Virus record (IMG/VR): IMGVR_UViG_3300006033_000031
Span: 1 to 59,381 of that record
Source of the DNA: a virus
DNA length: 59,381 nucleotides
Strand: one strand, 5' to 3'
The notes beneath the pieces are model-generated. The model was not told the DNA's origin and searched no databases. It saw only the letters and a list, made by a program, of their open reading frames with translations. Numbering within the stretch: the first letter of the stretch is position 1; each line of letters begins with the position of its first letter. The position numbers and the translations under genes are program-made. Below are positions 32,268 through 41,133 of this stretch, one piece after another.

Positions 32268-32686
32268 CGTACATCAATCCCAAGTCTCGGCTCGTCGTGG
32301 TGGAAGAGGATGCTCCGCGCTGGCGGCGCTTCACGGTTCCGCACACGGCGCTGCAAGCAGCTGCTGCGCTCTACGACGTCGAGCTGTTCCAGCTGCCTGC
32401 CAAGCACGTCATCCAGGCTGTCCGCATTCGGCACACCACGCCGTTCGCTGGCGTCGGCATCACGGCCTACACTGTCAGCGTCGGCATCATCGGCACGCTG
32501 GCGAAGTACGCGCCGGCCTTCGACGTGTTCCAGGCCGTCGGCGCCCAGCAGCTGAGCAACATCCCAGGAACGGAGAGCCCGACGGTCGCGACCTCGATTC
32601 GCATCGCTGCGATCTCAGGCGGGGCAAACCTCAACCTGTCCAACGCCGGCAACGTCGAAGTAAGCGTACTGTACGGAAAGTCGTAA
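32264..32686 (+). CDS. Small fibre-associated beta protein, 140 aa
   Basis: ATG 32264 overlaps the fibre stop by 4 nt (ATGA). The 140 residues are beta-rich with PAKHVIQAVRIRHTTPFAG, YTVSVGIIGTLAKYAPAFDV and a Thr/Asn-rich end VEVSVLYGKS. This style is common for receptor-binding-tip or fibre cap domains expressed right after a fibre. No catalytic residues are seen, and the family is not recognised. Confidence 0.6.
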   Translation: MTYINPKSRLVVVEEDAPRWRRFTVPHTALQAAAALYDVELFQLPAKHVIQAVRIRHTTPFAGVGITAYTVSVGIIGTLAKYAPAFDVFQAVGAQQLSNIPGTESPTVATSIRIAAISGGANLNLSNAGNVEVSVLYGKS

Positions 32687-32688
32687 CC

Positions 32689-33378
32689 GTGAGCACGTAC
32701 GTCCCCAAGCCGCCGGGGGCGGGGGCCGTGTCGGACCCTGGAGTCGCCTGGGTCCCAGCTGCACCCGGCACCGTAGCCACCGCAGAAACTGACGTCACGT
32801 GGATCCCGAAGACCACGCCGAGCCAGCTGCAATCGGAGAAGCTGAATGAGCAGGATCTGCTCAGCGGCGGAAGCAACACGGAGTCCGAAGGCTCGCAGTC
32901 GTGGGTGCCCAAGGACCCGAACGCGCCGCCTGCGATCATCGACCCGTCGGAGTCGTGGGTCGCTGCCGAGAACGCGGTCGGCAACAGTGGGTGGCTCTCG
33001 GCGATCAACGACACTGGTGCTCTCGTCGTGCCCGGCATGCCGATCCAGCGCACGGCCAACGACAAGTTCGTGCTCGCACGCGCTGGCAGCGCACTGCTTC
33101 CGACCCTTCGGTGCCAGGGCATCGCGATCGAAGGGAAGCCACACGGGCACAAGACCAAGTACGTCTTCAACGGCCAGCTGGTCATGTCGAACTGGACGGC
33201 AATCACTGGCACCATGCTGCTGACGCCGGGCGCCATCTACTACCTGGGCGCTGTGCCTGGAACCCTCACGGAAACCAAGCCAGAGCGGCCGGACTTTGCC
33301 CTGTTCCAAGTGGTGGGACACGCAGACGATGAGCGGACGCTAGACATCAATCCTGATGTCTACGAGGTGGATCTGTGA
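32689..33378 (+). CDS. Fibre-region protein with WVP repeats, 229 aa
   Basis: I start at GTG 32689, with GGAAAG 8 nt upstream and 2 nt after the previous stop, rather than at longer upstream frames. The first 100 residues are low-complexity and Pro-rich with repeated W-V/I-P or W-V units (GVAWVPAAPG, VTWIPKTTPS, QSWVPKDPN, ESWVAAEN), each about 25-30 residues apart. The rest is a beta domain that ends in DVYEVDL. The repeats may bind along a fibre shaft. The stop overlaps the next GTG. Confidence 0.6.
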   Translation: MSTYVPKPPGAGAVSDPGVAWVPAAPGTVATAETDVTWIPKTTPSQLQSEKLNEQDLLSGGSNTESEGSQSWVPKDPNAPPAIIDPSESWVAAENAVGNSGWLSAINDTGALVVPGMPIQRTANDKFVLARAGSALLPTLRCQGIAIEGKPHGHKTKYVFNGQLVMSNWTAITGTMLLTPGAIYYLGAVPGTLTETKPERPDFALFQVVGHADDERTLDINPDVYEVDL

Positions 33379-34373
33379 CCCTTCCACGCCCGCTCGGACA
33401 TGGCACACAGCGTCCCGTCGATGCCGGTGAAGGCATCGCGATCGAGCGGCTTCAGCTCATCCCGCTGCCGGCGCTGCCAGCCACCGGCGAGCCGCACCAG
33501 ATCATCGCGCTCGAAGACGGCACGATGTGGCAGTGGATCGACACGGCCTGGACGCCGTTCGGCGCTGGTAGCGGCGGCGGTGACAGCACGTTCGTCAACC
33601 CGAACCCGGTGCCATCGACGGTTGGCGGCATCAGTGCTGGTTCCACGTTCCCGACGCCGCAGACGATGCAGGCCATGTGGGACCTGCTGCTCTATCCGTA
33701 TCAGGCTCCTGGATTCGGCAGCTTCGCGCTCAACGGGCACCCCGGAACCGTTGAGGTCGGCTACACGATCCCGACGGCAGTCAGCTTCTCGTGGAGCACA
33801 TCGAATAGCGGCAACGTGCAGGCCAACTCGCTGTCCATCGTCGACAACACGGGCGGAGGCATGCTGGGCGGCGGTCTCGCCAACGATGGCAACGAGAGCT
33901 TCACGCTCGCAGCTGCTATCCAGAAGCTGAGCGCCACGTCTCACACGTGGACGATCTCTGCGGTGAACTCGAAAGGCACAGGCTTCTCGCGAAGCTACTC
34001 GGTCTCCTGGCGGTGGAAGCTCTACTACGGCATCAACGCGTCGCCAACGGTGACTGAAGCGCAGATCGAAGCCATGGCTGGGTCGCTCGCAAGCGGCTAT
34101 GGTGGCACCTACGCGATGCCAGCAACCGGCTACAAGTACATCTGCTTCGCTCACGTCGCTGGTGGTCAGATCAACAGCGTGAAGGATCAGCTCACTGGCT
34201 TCAACGTCCCGTTCGCCACAGCCGCCGACAATCCGGCGTACAGCAACGTCGATGGCGGCGGTTTCAGCTATGCTCTCGTTTCTGTGACGAACGTGTTCGG
34301 CGTCACCACCCAGTACCGCGTCTATCGCAGCACCAACGTGCTCGGTGGAGCCGTGACCTTCGTGGTGACCTGA
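33375..34373 (+). CDS. Tail fibre/tip protein with beta-sandwich domains, 332 aa
   Basis: The GTG start overlaps the previous TGA. An amino-terminal domain with a DGTMWQWIDTAWTPFG turn is followed by a Gly/Ser linker and a fibronectin-like region (TAVSFSWSTSNSGNVQANSL ... SHTWTISAVNSKGTGFS). It ends in a module of the type WKLYYGINASPTVTEAQIEA, then a YAMPATGYKYICFAHV strand pair, which I know from phage tail tips and fibres. It probably forms a distal fibre or tip protein. Confidence 0.65.
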   Translation: MTLPRPLGHGTQRPVDAGEGIAIERLQLIPLPALPATGEPHQIIALEDGTMWQWIDTAWTPFGAGSGGGDSTFVNPNPVPSTVGGISAGSTFPTPQTMQAMWDLLLYPYQAPGFGSFALNGHPGTVEVGYTIPTAVSFSWSTSNSGNVQANSLSIVDNTGGGMLGGGLANDGNESFTLAAAIQKLSATSHTWTISAVNSKGTGFSRSYSVSWRWKLYYGINASPTVTEAQIEAMAGSLASGYGGTYAMPATGYKYICFAHVAGGQINSVKDQLTGFNVPFATAADNPAYSNVDGGGFSYALVSVTNVFGVTTQYRVYRSTNVLGGAVTFVVT

Positions 34374-34374
34374 C

Positions 34375-34959
34375 ATGCCCATTCCAGGAACCGTACAGCT
34401 CACGGGCAAGATCGCGCCAACCGCGCTCTCTGACACGTATCCGACGCACGATGCGAACTTCGGCTACGGTGGCGTTCACCATGTCACGTCAATCGCCAAC
34501 CGCGATGCAATCACGCTTCAGCGTCGCCGTGCTGGCATGCTGTGCACGGTCGACGGCGACCCGAACATCTACCGGCTCGAACTCGATCTCGTCACGTGGA
34601 CCACGATCTCAACTGGTGGTGGCGGCAGTCCGATCCCGCAGCACGGAACCACAGCAGAGCGCGAAGCTCTTGGTGCCACGTTCAGCTCGACGCAGTCTGG
34701 CTTCCCGTTCTACGACACTGAGATCGAAGCGTACTACCTGTGGAACAACGACCACTGGGAAACCGCTGTCATCATGGGCTTCGGCCCGCGCATCCGCGAG
34801 TATGTCGGAACGCCTGCTGAGATCCTGCCGTTGAACTACCGGAAGGCCGATCGCTGGACGAACACGTCGAGCCCGTCGCTGTGCGTCTACGTCTGCAAGG
34901 TCGACGTGAACACGCACACCATGGACGACTGGATCCCGCTTGGAAAGCAGGGCGTCTGA
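34375..34959 (+). CDS. Fibre-region protein, 194 aa
   Basis: It begins 1 nt after the previous gene. The middle contains ANRDAITLQRRRAGMLCTV and a WTTIS strand followed by a Gly-rich linker, then GATFSSTQSGFPFYDTEIEA and a WNNDHWE turn, a pattern of small fibre domains. The last 27 residues (LCVYVCKVDVNTHTMDDWIP then GKQ) resemble the carboxy end of the 696-residue fibre at 35286-37376, so both share an end module. The role is probably structural. Confidence 0.6.
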   Translation: MPIPGTVQLTGKIAPTALSDTYPTHDANFGYGGVHHVTSIANRDAITLQRRRAGMLCTVDGDPNIYRLELDLVTWTTISTGGGGSPIPQHGTTAEREALGATFSSTQSGFPFYDTEIEAYYLWNNDHWETAVIMGFGPRIREYVGTPAEILPLNYRKADRWTNTSSPSLCVYVCKVDVNTHTMDDWIPLGKQGV

Positions 34960-35213
34960 TGCGCTACCAAGGCGGCAAACATTTCCTGGCTGTTCTCCCA
35001 TGTGAGCTGCATGCCACGCTTCGAGCCGCAGCGAATGCAACGCGGACACGTGGCGTTCGCGCCAACATCAACCGCGTGATTGTCGAGGCACTTCTCGCGG
35101 TCTACTCGCCAAAGATGAAGGCAGAAGACGTCAGGGCTTCGCGTGACTTCATCGCTACCCACATGAGCGGCAAAAGGCCATCGAAAGCGAAGACTAACAC
35201 TTTCCACAGGTGA
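34959..35213 (+). CDS. Small basic protein, ribbon-helix-helix-like, 84 aa
   Basis: The ATG shares a base with the previous stop (TGATG). Its middle fits a ribbon-helix-helix plan: a strand (HFLAVLPCELH), a helix (ATLRAAANATRTRG) and a helix (NINRVIVEALLAVY), then a basic tail (SGKRPSKAKTNTFHR). Such proteins bind operators as dimers. It ends 2 nt before the promoter candidate of the 696-residue fibre, so it may regulate that gene. The fold call is by eye only. Confidence 0.5.
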   Translation: MRYQGGKHFLAVLPCELHATLRAAANATRTRGVRANINRVIVEALLAVYSPKMKAEDVRASRDFIATHMSGKRPSKAKTNTFHR

Positions 35214-35215
35214 TC

Positions 35216-35244
35216 TTGCTTGCTCGATCCCCGTTGGGTAATCT
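35216..35244 (+). promoter_or_regulatory. Promoter TTGCTT-N17-TAATCT of the 696-residue fibre
   Basis: TTGCTT (35216-35221) and TAATCT (35239-35244) have 17-bp spacing and are the closest to the sigma-70 consensus in the window. A leader of about 35 nt ends in AGGAG before ATG 35286. Confidence 0.6.
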
Positions 35245-35285
35245 GAAGCCCACAACCCTCGTCAACATCCTCCCAGGAGTCAGTC

Positions 35286-37376
35286 ATGGCCAACCGCCGC
35301 GTAATGGTCGCCGTCAACGAGCTGGACATTCACGACCAGCTTCCCAACGGCGACATCCTCGTCGACGATCAGGATCGTCGCTACCTCGTGGAGGGCGACA
35401 CCTCCGGCCTCATCTCGCCGTACGCGACGCTGGCCGACGCGATCGCCGACACTGCCAACCTCGTGAACGGCCAGCTGGTCGTGATCGCTGGCGGCGCCGA
35501 TGTCGGTGGCCTGCCGAACGACGATCGCGGCATCTGGCGCGTCGTGTCCAACCAGGGTGCGGCCCGCGCCGACTACACCAAGGTGCTCGACATCACCAAC
35601 AAGGCGAGCGAGCTGTACGTCGATGACGTCGGCAACTTCTTCACCGGCACCGACGCCGAGGCGGCCCTTCAGGAGATCGGCACCAAGCAGGTCTTCTACA
35701 AGCTCGGCAGCCCGAGCCTGACCGGCTCGGTCAACGGCGCGACCTCGACTGCCCTGAACGCGGCCATCGCTGCGCTGGTCATCGACAGCGGCTCGCAGAC
35801 CGACGCGACTGGCGCCGGCACCTCGACCGTGGTCGGCATCGTGCAGGATGCGGCCTACTCCTACCAGATCCCCATCCGCAACGCCTCGACCCGCGACGTC
35901 ATCGACGATGGCAGCGGCAACGAGGTCTATGCCCGCCTCAGCTGCCCCGGCGGCGTCTACACGCTGACCTTCTACAGCTACGTCGCTGGCGTCGAGACCG
36001 CCTACACCTTCGCGGCCCCGACCGCGATCGACATCGGCTACGTCCTGGTCTCGCAGGACTTCATGCGCCTGCCGGCCCACGCTGGCGTCGTCCAGGGTGA
36101 GTTCTTCGGCGATCAGGCTGGCGCCGTCGGCTCCGTCTCCGACACCCAGGTCAGCACCACCGGGCCGTTCAGCGGCCTGCTCAACGGCCTGACCACCCAG
36201 TCGGCCGTCAACGTCAAGGTCGACGAGCTGGGCCTGTCCGGCACCGGCCAGGGCGCCTCGCTGATCGCTCTCGAAGACGCCGCTGGCAACTTCGCCGTCG
36301 ACAACGTCGAGGCCGCGCTCGTCGAGCTGAACAACCGCATCGGTTCCAAGATCGTCGACTTCACCTCGATCGCTGCTGCCCAGGCTGCTGCCCCGCACAG
36401 CATGGACACCTACATCGTCATCGAGGGCTCTGGCGACCCGACCGAGCGCGGCATCTGGCAGGTCACCAGCGGCGACGGCTCGAACAGCGGCGACTACACC
36501 AAGGTGCTGGACGTCAGCCACACCGCCGCCGAGGTGCTCATCGCCAACGTGAGCGGCAAGTTCACGGGCAGCGAAGTTGAGGCTGCCCTCGACGAGCTGA
36601 TCACCGCGATCGGTGGTGCTTCGACCACCAACCGCGACTTCAGCTCGAACGTCTACGTCAGCGACAACGACTCGCTGGTCGTCGCGATCGGCAAGCTGGA
36701 CGCCGCGATCGGCGCCCTGTCCAGCGACAAGCTGCTCTCGATGGCCTTCACCGCCAACGAGGCGATTGCCGCTGCCACCAACGGCCCGCGCCTCGTCAGC
36801 CAGGACGGCGCTGCGTGGAAGGTCAACCTCGCGGTCGCTGGCGCGACCGGCCCGAAGGTTGAGATCGTCGGCTTCGCCACCGGCGCCGACTACGCCGCCA
36901 ACGCCGCGATCAACCAGGGCCAGGGCCTCGTGTCCACCGGCCTCCTGGGCGGCTTCACCGGCCTGACCCCCGGCGTCACCTACTATGCCGACCCTGCCTC
37001 GAACGGCGGGATCACCCCGACCGTGCCCTCGGTCGTCGGCCAGTGGATCATCCCCGTCGGCGTGGCCGTCAGCGCCACCTCGCTGCTCGTCCGCATCGGC
37101 GAGCCGAACGAGATCGTGCCGGCCCAGCCTGCCCTCCAGCGCGCTGTCCACTTCAAGTCCACTGCCGGCGTCGCCGGTGGCCTGGGCGAGACCGGCTACG
37201 CGGTCGCCGTCGGCGACCTCTGGATCGACAACGACGTCGCCGTGCAGAACCCGACCAAGAACGGCCTCGGCCGCTACACGGTCTACGTCTGCAAGGTGGC
37301 CTGGACCGGCGCTGGTGCTGCCCTGACCAGCGGCAACGTGAACACCAACTTCCAGTCGATCGGCAAGCAGAACTAA
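35286..37376 (+). CDS. Fibre protein with own promoter and terminator, 696 aa
   Basis: A strong AGGAG site precedes the ATG, a promoter lies upstream and a terminator downstream, so this gene is probably expressed at high level on its own. Two copies of a unit beginning RGIW (near residues 81 and 388) share DYTKVLD, then xLxVxxVxGxFxG, then AEAALxE or VEAALDE. Four such AAL.EL turns (TDAEAALQEI, DNVEAALVELNN, SEVEAALDEL, VAIGKLDAAIGAL) look like trimerising linkers of fibres. The carboxy end has YVCKV...GKQN, shared with the gene at 34375. Codon use is strongly biased to GCC/ACC/CTG, unlike its neighbours, which fits high expression. It is likely an abundant fibre or decoration protein. Confidence 0.7.
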   Translation: MANRRVMVAVNELDIHDQLPNGDILVDDQDRRYLVEGDTSGLISPYATLADAIADTANLVNGQLVVIAGGADVGGLPNDDRGIWRVVSNQGAARADYTKVLDITNKASELYVDDVGNFFTGTDAEAALQEIGTKQVFYKLGSPSLTGSVNGATSTALNAAIAALVIDSGSQTDATGAGTSTVVGIVQDAAYSYQIPIRNASTRDVIDDGSGNEVYARLSCPGGVYTLTFYSYVAGVETAYTFAAPTAIDIGYVLVSQDFMRLPAHAGVVQGEFFGDQAGAVGSVSDTQVSTTGPFSGLLNGLTTQSAVNVKVDELGLSGTGQGASLIALEDAAGNFAVDNVEAALVELNNRIGSKIVDFTSIAAAQAAAPHSMDTYIVIEGSGDPTERGIWQVTSGDGSNSGDYTKVLDVSHTAAEVLIANVSGKFTGSEVEAALDELITAIGGASTTNRDFSSNVYVSDNDSLVVAIGKLDAAIGALSSDKLLSMAFTANEAIAAATNGPRLVSQDGAAWKVNLAVAGATGPKVEIVGFATGADYAANAAINQGQGLVSTGLLGGFTGLTPGVTYYADPASNGGITPTVPSVVGQWIIPVGVAVSATSLLVRIGEPNEIVPAQPALQRAVHFKSTAGVAGGLGETGYAVAVGDLWIDNDVAVQNPTKNGLGRYTVYVCKVAWTGAGAALTSGNVNTNFQSIGKQN

Positions 37377-37435
37377 GTTCTGCGGGACAACTGACCACGC
37401 TGGCAGCAGCCGCTGCCTGACGGAGAAACCCAGCA

Positions 37436-37476
37436 CCGCCTCACCCGCACTCTAGCTGGTGAGGCGGCTGCCTTTC
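37436..37476 (+). terminator. Intrinsic terminator after the 696-residue fibre
   Basis: A perfect 10-bp GC-rich stem CCGCCTCACC (37436-37445) / GGTGAGGCGG (37458-37467) is followed by CTGCCTTTC. The T-run is short. It lies 60 bp after the fibre stop and 24 bp before the next gene. Confidence 0.6.
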
Positions 37477-37490
37477 ACGCCGGAGCACAG

Positions 37491-38147
37491 ATGCCGCGCT
37501 TCTACATCTCTGACGGTCATGCCCCCGGACTGCGCTGCCCGAACGGCGAGTACGCCACGCGCTCTGGTCGCACGTCCGACGTCCTCAACGAAGCGCAGGC
37601 TATCATGCGTGGGCGAAAGCTCACCCCTACCGAGGCGCCTGTCGTCGTCTTGAGCCGCCTCGGACCGATCCTCACCGCCACCGACTTCACGAAGGTCGAC
37701 AGCGACAACGACCGCGATGGCGCCTGGACGGTGTTCAGCGACGCACCATACGCAGACGCGGGGAACGGTGCCAACCATACCGGCAACTACTGGTATCCCA
37801 ACGTGCTCGTCGGCATCGGTGCTCCGACGCAGATCTGGGTCGATCTCGGCGCGCAGCACAGCATCCACTACTACGACGCCTCCGCGAACGCGATTCAGTG
37901 GTATCTCGAAGGCAGCAATACTGGAATGACCGGCCCGTGGACGATGATCGACAACCAGCACCCGCTCCAGCCTGGGGTTCTCAACTTCCGCGTCGACATC
38001 TTCGGCGGTGCGCGCCGCCGTACGCTGCCCGCGCCCAGCGCGCCGTACCGCTACATCCGTTTCAGCGTCACCACGGTTGGCCAGTACGACGGGGTTCAGC
38101 CGGCGTGGGGCCTGTCGATGGCGCGCATGCACCTTTACGGAGTCTGA
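37491..38147 (+). CDS. Adhesin 1: shared peg module plus discoidin-like domain, 218 aa
   Basis: The first of six consecutive genes that start with the same short module, here MPRFYISDGHAPGLR then DVLNEAQAIMRGRKLTPT. After residue 50 comes a single discoidin (F5/8 type C)-like domain: IWVDLGAQHSIHYYD, then WYLEGSNTGMTGPWTMID, and YRYIRFSVTTV near the end, followed by MARMHLYG. That fold binds sugars or surfaces. The shared amino end is probably the attachment peg to a common fibre or baseplate. GGAG lies 7 nt upstream of the ATG. There are no catalytic residues. Confidence 0.7.
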   Translation: MPRFYISDGHAPGLRCPNGEYATRSGRTSDVLNEAQAIMRGRKLTPTEAPVVVLSRLGPILTATDFTKVDSDNDRDGAWTVFSDAPYADAGNGANHTGNYWYPNVLVGIGAPTQIWVDLGAQHSIHYYDASANAIQWYLEGSNTGMTGPWTMIDNQHPLQPGVLNFRVDIFGGARRRTLPAPSAPYRYIRFSVTTVGQYDGVQPAWGLSMARMHLYGV

Positions 38148-38151
38148 TGCC

Positions 38152-39285
38152 ATGTCTCGCTTCTACATCTCCGATGGTGCGCGTCCTGGACGCCGGTCCC
38201 CGGTGCTGGACTATGCTACGCGTGTCAACGGAGTCGGCTCGGACATCCTCAACGAAGCCCAGGCCATCGCCCGTGGTCGCAAGCTGACCCCGACGATGGG
38301 GTCGCTGGCACCGATGCGGATCGAGCACGATCCCGGCGTCACGTATCGAAGCAGCGGCAACTACAACGGCGACTACGACCTCGTGAACGGCCGCCCGGCG
38401 GAAGAGGGGTCCTACCCGGCCACGCTCGCGTTCGACGACATCCAGGGGCCGGTGGACGCCAACAACTGGCTGTCTGCCCGCGTTGGCCAGAGCGTTCCGC
38501 ATTGGATCGGTGTGGACTTCGGCGTCGCGCGTTCGGTGACCGGCTACGTCCTCAAGACGCGTACCGACAGCTATGCAAACCTCGTCCCACCGCGCAAGTG
38601 GATCGTGCAGGGGAGCAACGACGGGTGGGCGGGCACGTGGACGGACATCGACACCCGCACCTCGTCGTCCTACGACTGGGCCGCGAACGGGTCCGTCTAC
38701 TCGAATCTCAACGCGTTGAGTGGATCGTACCGCTACCTGCGCTTCTACTTCCCGGCCAACGCTGCGAGTGGCGGCTTCGACTGCATCAGCATGTCGGAGA
38801 TCGAGGTATGGGGCGTCCCGCTCACAGCGGCGCCGCCGAGCTATAGCTGGTACCGCTTCACATTCTCGGGAACGCCGAAGGCGCAGTTCGGCTACATCCC
38901 TGGGCAGAGTGGTATCGGCGCCCACGGCTCTCAGAACGGCGGCGGTTCCAACCTCTTCGACACCGGGTTCATGTCAGACGCGTTCGGTGCGGGATGGACG
39001 AACGTTCCCGCCGGCCTGTTCCGCGATACCCACGGCGCGCTTGCCCCATACAGCTACACGCCCTCGTGGATCAGCGTGCGGCTCACCGCGCCGGTGTCCG
39101 CGCGCTCGTTCCACATGGTCGAGTACACGGCCGAGGGTGGAGTCTGGCGGTACACGCCGGGCGCAGTCCTCATCGAAGGGTCACTGGACGGTTCTGCCTG
39201 GAGTACGATCAAGAACGCCAACGGCGCTGACTTCGTGCTCGCTGGGACGACCAGCAACAGCTCTCGCTACTACATCAACGTCTGA
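38152..39285 (+). CDS. Adhesin 2: shared peg plus discoidin-like and second beta domain, 377 aa
   Basis: I start at ATG 38152, where the shared peg MSRFYISDGARPGRRSP then DILNEAQAIARGRKLTPT begins. A discoidin-like domain spans about 60-225 (WIGVDFGVARSVTGYVLK, then WIVQGSNDGWAGTWTDID, then YRYLRFYFPANAASG, ending EIEVWG). A second beta domain of about 150 residues follows (RFTFSGTPKAQFGYIPGQSG ... VEYTAEGGVWRYTPGAVLIE), also reading as carbohydrate-binding-like. Binding domains differ between neighbours while the peg is nearly identical, which implies recombination between adhesin tips. Confidence 0.7.
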   Translation: MSRFYISDGARPGRRSPVLDYATRVNGVGSDILNEAQAIARGRKLTPTMGSLAPMRIEHDPGVTYRSSGNYNGDYDLVNGRPAEEGSYPATLAFDDIQGPVDANNWLSARVGQSVPHWIGVDFGVARSVTGYVLKTRTDSYANLVPPRKWIVQGSNDGWAGTWTDIDTRTSSSYDWAANGSVYSNLNALSGSYRYLRFYFPANAASGGFDCISMSEIEVWGVPLTAAPPSYSWYRFTFSGTPKAQFGYIPGQSGIGAHGSQNGGGSNLFDTGFMSDAFGAGWTNVPAGLFRDTHGALAPYSYTPSWISVRLTAPVSARSFHMVEYTAEGGVWRYTPGAVLIEGSLDGSAWSTIKNANGADFVLAGTTSNSSRYYINV

Positions 39286-39292
39286 GGTACCT

Positions 39293-40336
39293 ATGCCGCG
39301 ATTCTACATCTCTGACGGCGCCCGCCCCGGTCGTCGCACGCCGCGTATCGAGTACGCGACGAAGGCAGGCGTCGGTTCTGACATCCTGAACGAGGCACAG
39401 GCCATCGCACGCGGTCGCAAGCTGGTGCCTACAGAGGCCCCTGGCATCCCGCCTCCGCCGGCATTCCGTTACTGGCGCGTGCGCCCGACCGTGCTGCTGA
39501 ATGGCACTGGCAGTCCCATTGCGTGGCTGCTCGGCGAGCTGCGCATGTTCAACGTCAGTGACGTCAACGTCGCCATGACGGCGACGCGCATGATGTCCGG
39601 CGCCCCTGCATGGGGATCGCTGACCTCACTGAACGACGGCGTCCTCACTGGCGGTGTCGCGTCGCCTGAGCACGCCAACCGCGACTGCACCGCCGAGTGG
39701 TTCGGCTATGACTTCGGGGCGCCCATCTCGATCTACCGCGTCGAGGCAAACAACTACACCGGGAGCAGCGCGTACTCTGTGTCAGCGTTCGACATCGAGG
39801 GCAGCAACAACGGGACCACCTGGGAACTCGTGCGTTCTGGTACTGGGCTTCCTGTCGCTGCCGGATCCGTTGGCATCGTCTACACCACGGCTCAGGTCGA
39901 ACCACCGGCCTACACCGGCTCGCTGCTCACACCGATCAACCTCAGTGGCCCGTCTGCACTCGTCATCAAGGGTGCAGAGTGGAACCCAGCCTGGGCCGTG
40001 TTCGATGGCAACGTCAACACGACGTGGTTCTCCAGCGGCAACGCTTCGATGACCTGGGTCGGCTACGACTTCGGCGCGTCCCCGAAGTCGGTCACGCGCT
40101 GGAAGATCTACGGGTCTGGCTCGCACTGGCCGGCGTCGTGGGTCCTCGAATCGTCGAACGACCTCAGCAACTGGACTGTGGTCGACACTGCCACGAACCT
40201 GACGCTGACCTGGAACACGCGCACGCTGTCGACGCCACCGGCTGCTGCGCGCTACTGGCGCGTTCGCTGGACCGCGAGCCTCGACAGCGATCCGGGCAAC
40301 TGCGAAGTCGGCGCACTCGAACTCTACGGGAACTGA
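39293..40336 (+). CDS. Adhesin 3: shared peg plus two discoidin-like domains, 347 aa
   Basis: ATG 39293 follows GAGGTACC. The peg MPRFYISDGARPGRRTP then DILNEAQAIARGRKLVPT is almost the same as in adhesin 2. Two discoidin-like domains follow, about 57-200 (WFGYDFGAPISIYRVEANN, IEGSNNGTTWELV) and 215-347 (WVGYDFGASPKSVTRWKIYG, LESSNDLSNWTVVDT, ARYWRVRWTASLDSD, ending GALELYG). No enzyme motif is visible; it should bind a host surface glycan. The next gene starts 2 nt later. Confidence 0.72.
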   Translation: MPRFYISDGARPGRRTPRIEYATKAGVGSDILNEAQAIARGRKLVPTEAPGIPPPPAFRYWRVRPTVLLNGTGSPIAWLLGELRMFNVSDVNVAMTATRMMSGAPAWGSLTSLNDGVLTGGVASPEHANRDCTAEWFGYDFGAPISIYRVEANNYTGSSAYSVSAFDIEGSNNGTTWELVRSGTGLPVAAGSVGIVYTTAQVEPPAYTGSLLTPINLSGPSALVIKGAEWNPAWAVFDGNVNTTWFSSGNASMTWVGYDFGASPKSVTRWKIYGSGSHWPASWVLESSNDLSNWTVVDTATNLTLTWNTRTLSTPPAAARYWRVRWTASLDSDPGNCEVGALELYGN

Positions 40337-40338
40337 GC

Positions 40339-41124
40339 ATGGCACGCTTTCACATCAACGACGGAACGCGCCCTGGCATTCGTGTCGAGCGCTTCAAGTA
40401 CCAGACCACCGAGCCACGTGGGCTCGGTGGAAAGCTCGGCTCGTCTGTTCTGAACGAGGCACAGGCTCGCAAGAACGGTCTGCTCCCCGACGCGCCGGCT
40501 GCGCCGATCGACTGGATCGGCTACTGGGACTTTGAGGACCCGGATGCTGTGAACCTGATCAGCGGCGCTCCTGGCTCGTCGTTCAACGTGAGCACACCCG
40601 GCTACGGTGGATACTACACCAGCCCGCTGAACACTGACACGCCGATCCGTGGCACCCGCAGCGTCATGAACGACGGTGGCAACACCAGCTCGCGCTTCGC
40701 GTACTGGACGCCGTCGCCGTTCGGTACGATCACGTTCGGTGCTCGCGCCCGCAACTGGTTCGGCATGGACATCGGCCCCGCCAATGCCGACGACGGCAAC
40801 TACCTCGCGATCCGCTGTGCAGTTAAGACGACAGCCGACGTCATGTACGTGAAGAACGTCAACGCTGCGACGCCTGCGGTTCCTGAGCTGGCTGGCGTCG
40901 CGCACATCGCCATCGTCTACAACCCGACAACGCGTCAGGCGAAGCTCTACGTGAACGGCGCCTATCGCTCGTCGTGGTCAATGCCGCTGGTCACCCACCA
41001 CACGACCATCGGATGCATGGGCTCCTACGCTGCAAACAACCAGTTCGACGACGCTTTCATTGTGAACGGCGAGCTGTCGCTTGCGCAGATTGCGCAGCTG
41101 GCGGCTGGCAACATCCCGACCTGA
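40339..41124 (+). CDS. Adhesin 4: diverged peg plus LamG-like domain, 261 aa
   Basis: The peg is recognisable but more diverged: MARFHINDGTRPGIR then SSVLNEAQARKNGLLP. From residue 55 there is a laminin-G/concanavalin-type jelly roll: IGYWDFEDPDAVNLISGAPG near its start, then HIAIVYNPTTRQAKLYVNGA with YRSSWSMPL, and an end DDAFIVNGELSLAQIAQLAA, typical of LamG_3 domains. So the same attachment module now carries a different binding fold. The function is inferred as host recognition. Confidence 0.72.
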   Translation: MARFHINDGTRPGIRVERFKYQTTEPRGLGGKLGSSVLNEAQARKNGLLPDAPAAPIDWIGYWDFEDPDAVNLISGAPGSSFNVSTPGYGGYYTSPLNTDTPIRGTRSVMNDGGNTSSRFAYWTPSPFGTITFGARARNWFGMDIGPANADDGNYLAIRCAVKTTADVMYVKNVNAATPAVPELAGVAHIAIVYNPTTRQAKLYVNGAYRSSWSMPLVTHHTTIGCMGSYAANNQFDDAFIVNGELSLAQIAQLAAGNIPT

Positions 41125-41133
41125 GGTATCTAA

